The translations under genes were made by a program, and so were the position numbers. Shown one piece after another: positions 62,718-64,000 of a DNA stretch of 64,000 bases (positions are counted from its first letter, which is position 1; each line of letters opens with the position of its first letter). This DNA is from an uncultured Coriobacteriaceae bacterium (GTDB lineage Bacteria > Actinomycetota > Coriobacteriia > Coriobacteriales > Atopobiaceae), in the NCBI GenBank assembly GCA_902798915.1, contig CADBYM010000006.1, positions 80,709-144,708 on the forward strand, read 5' to 3'. Under the pieces are notes generated by a model, which searched no databases, was not told the origin of the DNA, and saw only the letters and a program-made list of their open reading frames with translations.

Positions 62718-63200
62718 GTGCTGGTAATCATCGAGGGGATCGCGATGTGCTTCGTGCTCCTGATCGTGTGCGTGGTGGGCATCGCGAACGGCCCCGTCGG
62801 GCTGGTCACCTTCTACGAGCCCGAGGTCCAAGAGAGGGCCATAGAGCTCGGCCTCACCACGAGGGAGAGGATCGGTCGCAACGCGGCCCTGGCCGGCATG
62901 GCGCTGTTCGTCCCGGCGCTCCTGCTGGTGCCGTGCATGGTGTACGGGCTCAACGGCGCGCAGGGCTTCCTCGAGGGCTTCGCGCAGATGGCGGCCATCG
63001 GCCTCATCTACGGCCTCTTCGATCGCGTCTTCATCGACTGGTGGTGGGTGGGCCACACGCGCGCCTGGATCATCCCCGGCACCGAGGACCTCATGCCCTA
63101 CATCGCCGGCAGGACGCTCGTCGGCAAGTGGGTCGGCACCCTCGTCGTCTTCCCGGCCGTCTACGCCCTCATCGCCTGGCTGGTGACGCTCCTCGACTGA
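62718..63200 (+). CDS. Small integral membrane protein, unknown function
   Basis: The product is 160 residues from the GTG at 62718 with GGGAGGG upstream. Four hydrophobic segments are visible: IIEGIAMCFVLLIVCVVGIA, ALAGMALFVPALLLVPCMVY, AAIGLIYGLFDRVFIDWWWVG and LVVFPAVYALIAWLVTLL. FYEPEVQERAIELGLTTRERI forms a conserved-looking cytoplasmic loop. I do not know the family. Decayed partial copies at 56028 and 61960 show that it has been duplicated in this region. Confidence 0.75.
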   Translation: MLVIIEGIAMCFVLLIVCVVGIANGPVGLVTFYEPEVQERAIELGLTTRERIGRNAALAGMALFVPALLLVPCMVYGLNGAQGFLEGFAQMAAIGLIYGLFDRVFIDWWWVGHTRAWIIPGTEDLMPYIAGRTLVGKWVGTLVVFPAVYALIAWLVTLLD

Positions 63201-63507
63201 TCGCTTCGCGCGGCAAGTAGCTCGCCATGACACTAAGGTGGCACGGTCTCGCACCATGTGGGTCCGTGACCACCGGAACCTTCAACCGCCAAGCCGCGTC
63301 CTCAAAAAACGCCCTACGCGATTCCCTCTAGTTCTCTCGTACCGCACAATTTCTCCGACGAGAGTTCGCGAGGCTGAACGCGAAGGGAGTCGGTTGTCCG
63401 CACGGGTGCTTGCGCAGCCCAGCATCGTCTTCGCGTGTGTTCCGTTGTTTTGCTATCCGCATGACAACGGAGTACATTCCATACAGTCACGAGGTGAGGA
63501 GAGGCCC
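63201..63507. other. Intergenic region before the RelB-like gene
   Basis: No gene, hairpin with T-tract or tRNA is seen. GGTGAGGAGAGG at the right end is the ribosome site of the RelB-like gene; no strong promoter can be called. Confidence 0.5.
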
Positions 63508-63803
63508 ATGAAGGATGCGACCGTGAGCGCCCACGTCGAGTACGACGTCAAGAACCAGGCGGAGGAGATACTGAGGCAGATCGGCGTGCCGGTCTCCGTG
63601 TTGATCAACTCGCTCTACCGGCAGATCATCTTCCAGGGCGGCATACCCTTCAAGCTCGCGCTCCCCAGGGAGCCGAGGGCTGCGGACGCCATGTCCGCCC
63701 CCGAGGTTGACGCCATGCTCGAGCACAGCTACGCCCAGTCCGTCGCCGGAGAGGGCACGCCCTCGACGAGGCCTTCGAGGGGCTCGAGCGAGGGCTCGCA
63801 TAG
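63508..63803 (+). pseudogene. RelB/DinJ-family antitoxin, one frameshift
   Basis: The first ~84 residues are a standard RelB/DinJ antitoxin: MKDATVSAHVEYDVKNQAEE, LRQIGVPVSVLINSLYRQI and GGIPFKLALPREP. Near 63760 the frame drifts into a long Ser-rich reading; adding one C to the run 63760-63762 restores LDEAFEGLERGLA and a TAG at 63801-63803, a normal antitoxin end (~98 residues). No RelE/YafQ toxin follows; the next sequence belongs to a convergent ATPase gene, which overlaps this 3' end. Confidence 0.75.
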
Positions 63804-64000
63804 ATGCGGGCAATCCGCGGAACCGACTACTATCGGACGCGCTTCGGGATTGCGGACGATGAACTCGGCCATGCCGCGGGTTGGCTTTATCCGGCCGCTC
63901 CTCACTTCGATTGCGCAGACGGCATCCTCGCACGTAACGACGAAATCAACTTCGAGATTGCCCTCCCGCCACCAGAACACCTCAACGTCGCCTGCGTAAG
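63729..64000 (-). CDS. DUF4143 ATPase, C-terminal part only
   Basis: The frame is open to the right edge, so the 5' part is missing. It reads VEVFWWREGNLEVDFVV, then AVCAIEVRSGRIKPTRGMAEF and ARPIVVGSADCPHL, the typical end of AAA+ ATPases with a C-terminal DUF4143 nuclease-like domain (W-R, E-V-D-F, E-V-x-S-G). Only about 90 residues are seen. The last ~25 residues overlap the RelB-like gene on the other strand. Confidence 0.75.
   Translation of the reverse strand, partial: YAGDVEVFWWREGNLEVDFVVTCEDAVCAIEVRSGRIKPTRGMAEFIVRNPEARPIVVGSADCPHLCEPSLEPLEGLVEGVPSPATDWA

Noticed and set aside
1..64000. tRNA or rRNA genes
   Set aside because: No T-loop GGTTCGA-type arm with an acceptor stem, and no rRNA-like block, was found on reading either strand by eye.

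Overview
The window is GC-rich, densely packed bacterial DNA with many 4-11 bp start/stop overlaps. The gene set suggests an anaerobic, Gram-positive actinobacterium of the Coriobacteriia type (Olsenella/Atopobium-like): hybrid histidine kinase, radical-SAM peptide chemistry, LtaS-like sulfatases, a sortase with a wall-anchored protein, a phasin, GPH sugar transport and oxygen-independent chemistry. The taxonomy is inferred from gene content only. I saw no rRNA, tRNA, CRISPR array or intact insertion sequence.

Left region (1-9.5 kb, all minus strand). One tightly coupled block reads hybrid histidine kinase, Tat-signal PqqD-like protein, radical SAM/SPASM enzyme, 160-residue Cys-rich peptide, TPR lipoprotein, B12-binding radical SAM enzyme and U32-family protein; the last runs off the left edge. 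The Cys-rich peptide carries nine CxC pairs, five C[TS]CD units and a 45-bp tandem repeat, and starts inside the SPASM gene. This looks like a RiPP (ribosomally made, modified peptide) locus with its own sensor and an unusual enzyme set. It is the best candidate here for an undescribed system.

Middle region (9.7-50 kb). A MarR-controlled heterodimeric ABC exporter is followed by a cyclophilin lipoprotein, a GPH transporter/alpha-galactosidase pair, a GT-B-like unknown, a DUF1015 protein, phasin plus AarF/UbiB-like kinase, GtrA, polysaccharide deacetylase plus a TPR membrane protein, an M20 dipeptidase, a HAD phosphatase and a cold-shock protein. Then come two tandem SerA-like dehydrogenases, two LtaS-like sulfatases around a CPBP protease, alanine dehydrogenase, CCA-adding enzyme with a YigZ-family protein, a C_GCAxxG_C_C protein, MgtC, a zinc-type macrodomain protein, a glutamate-cysteine ligase/serine acetyltransferase fusion, a GH13 amylase and a sortase-like protein.

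Right region (50-64 kb, accessory in character). A large SPRTG-type wall-anchored protein is interrupted by two frameshifts and one stop. It is followed by a 160-bp palindrome, a decayed copy of a membrane-protein gene, a possible bilin-reductase-like gene paired with a DUF1295 gene, and a second peptide-modification-like locus (HTH regulator, HEAT-like protein, tandem double radical SAM/SPASM protein, frameshifted). A BrnT-like toxin/antitoxin pair lies between duplicated sequence, and the window ends with a frameshifted RelB-type antitoxin and the end of a DUF4143 ATPase. Most frameshifts need one added base, usually in a short G or C run, so sequencing error, phase variation and real decay must be told apart.
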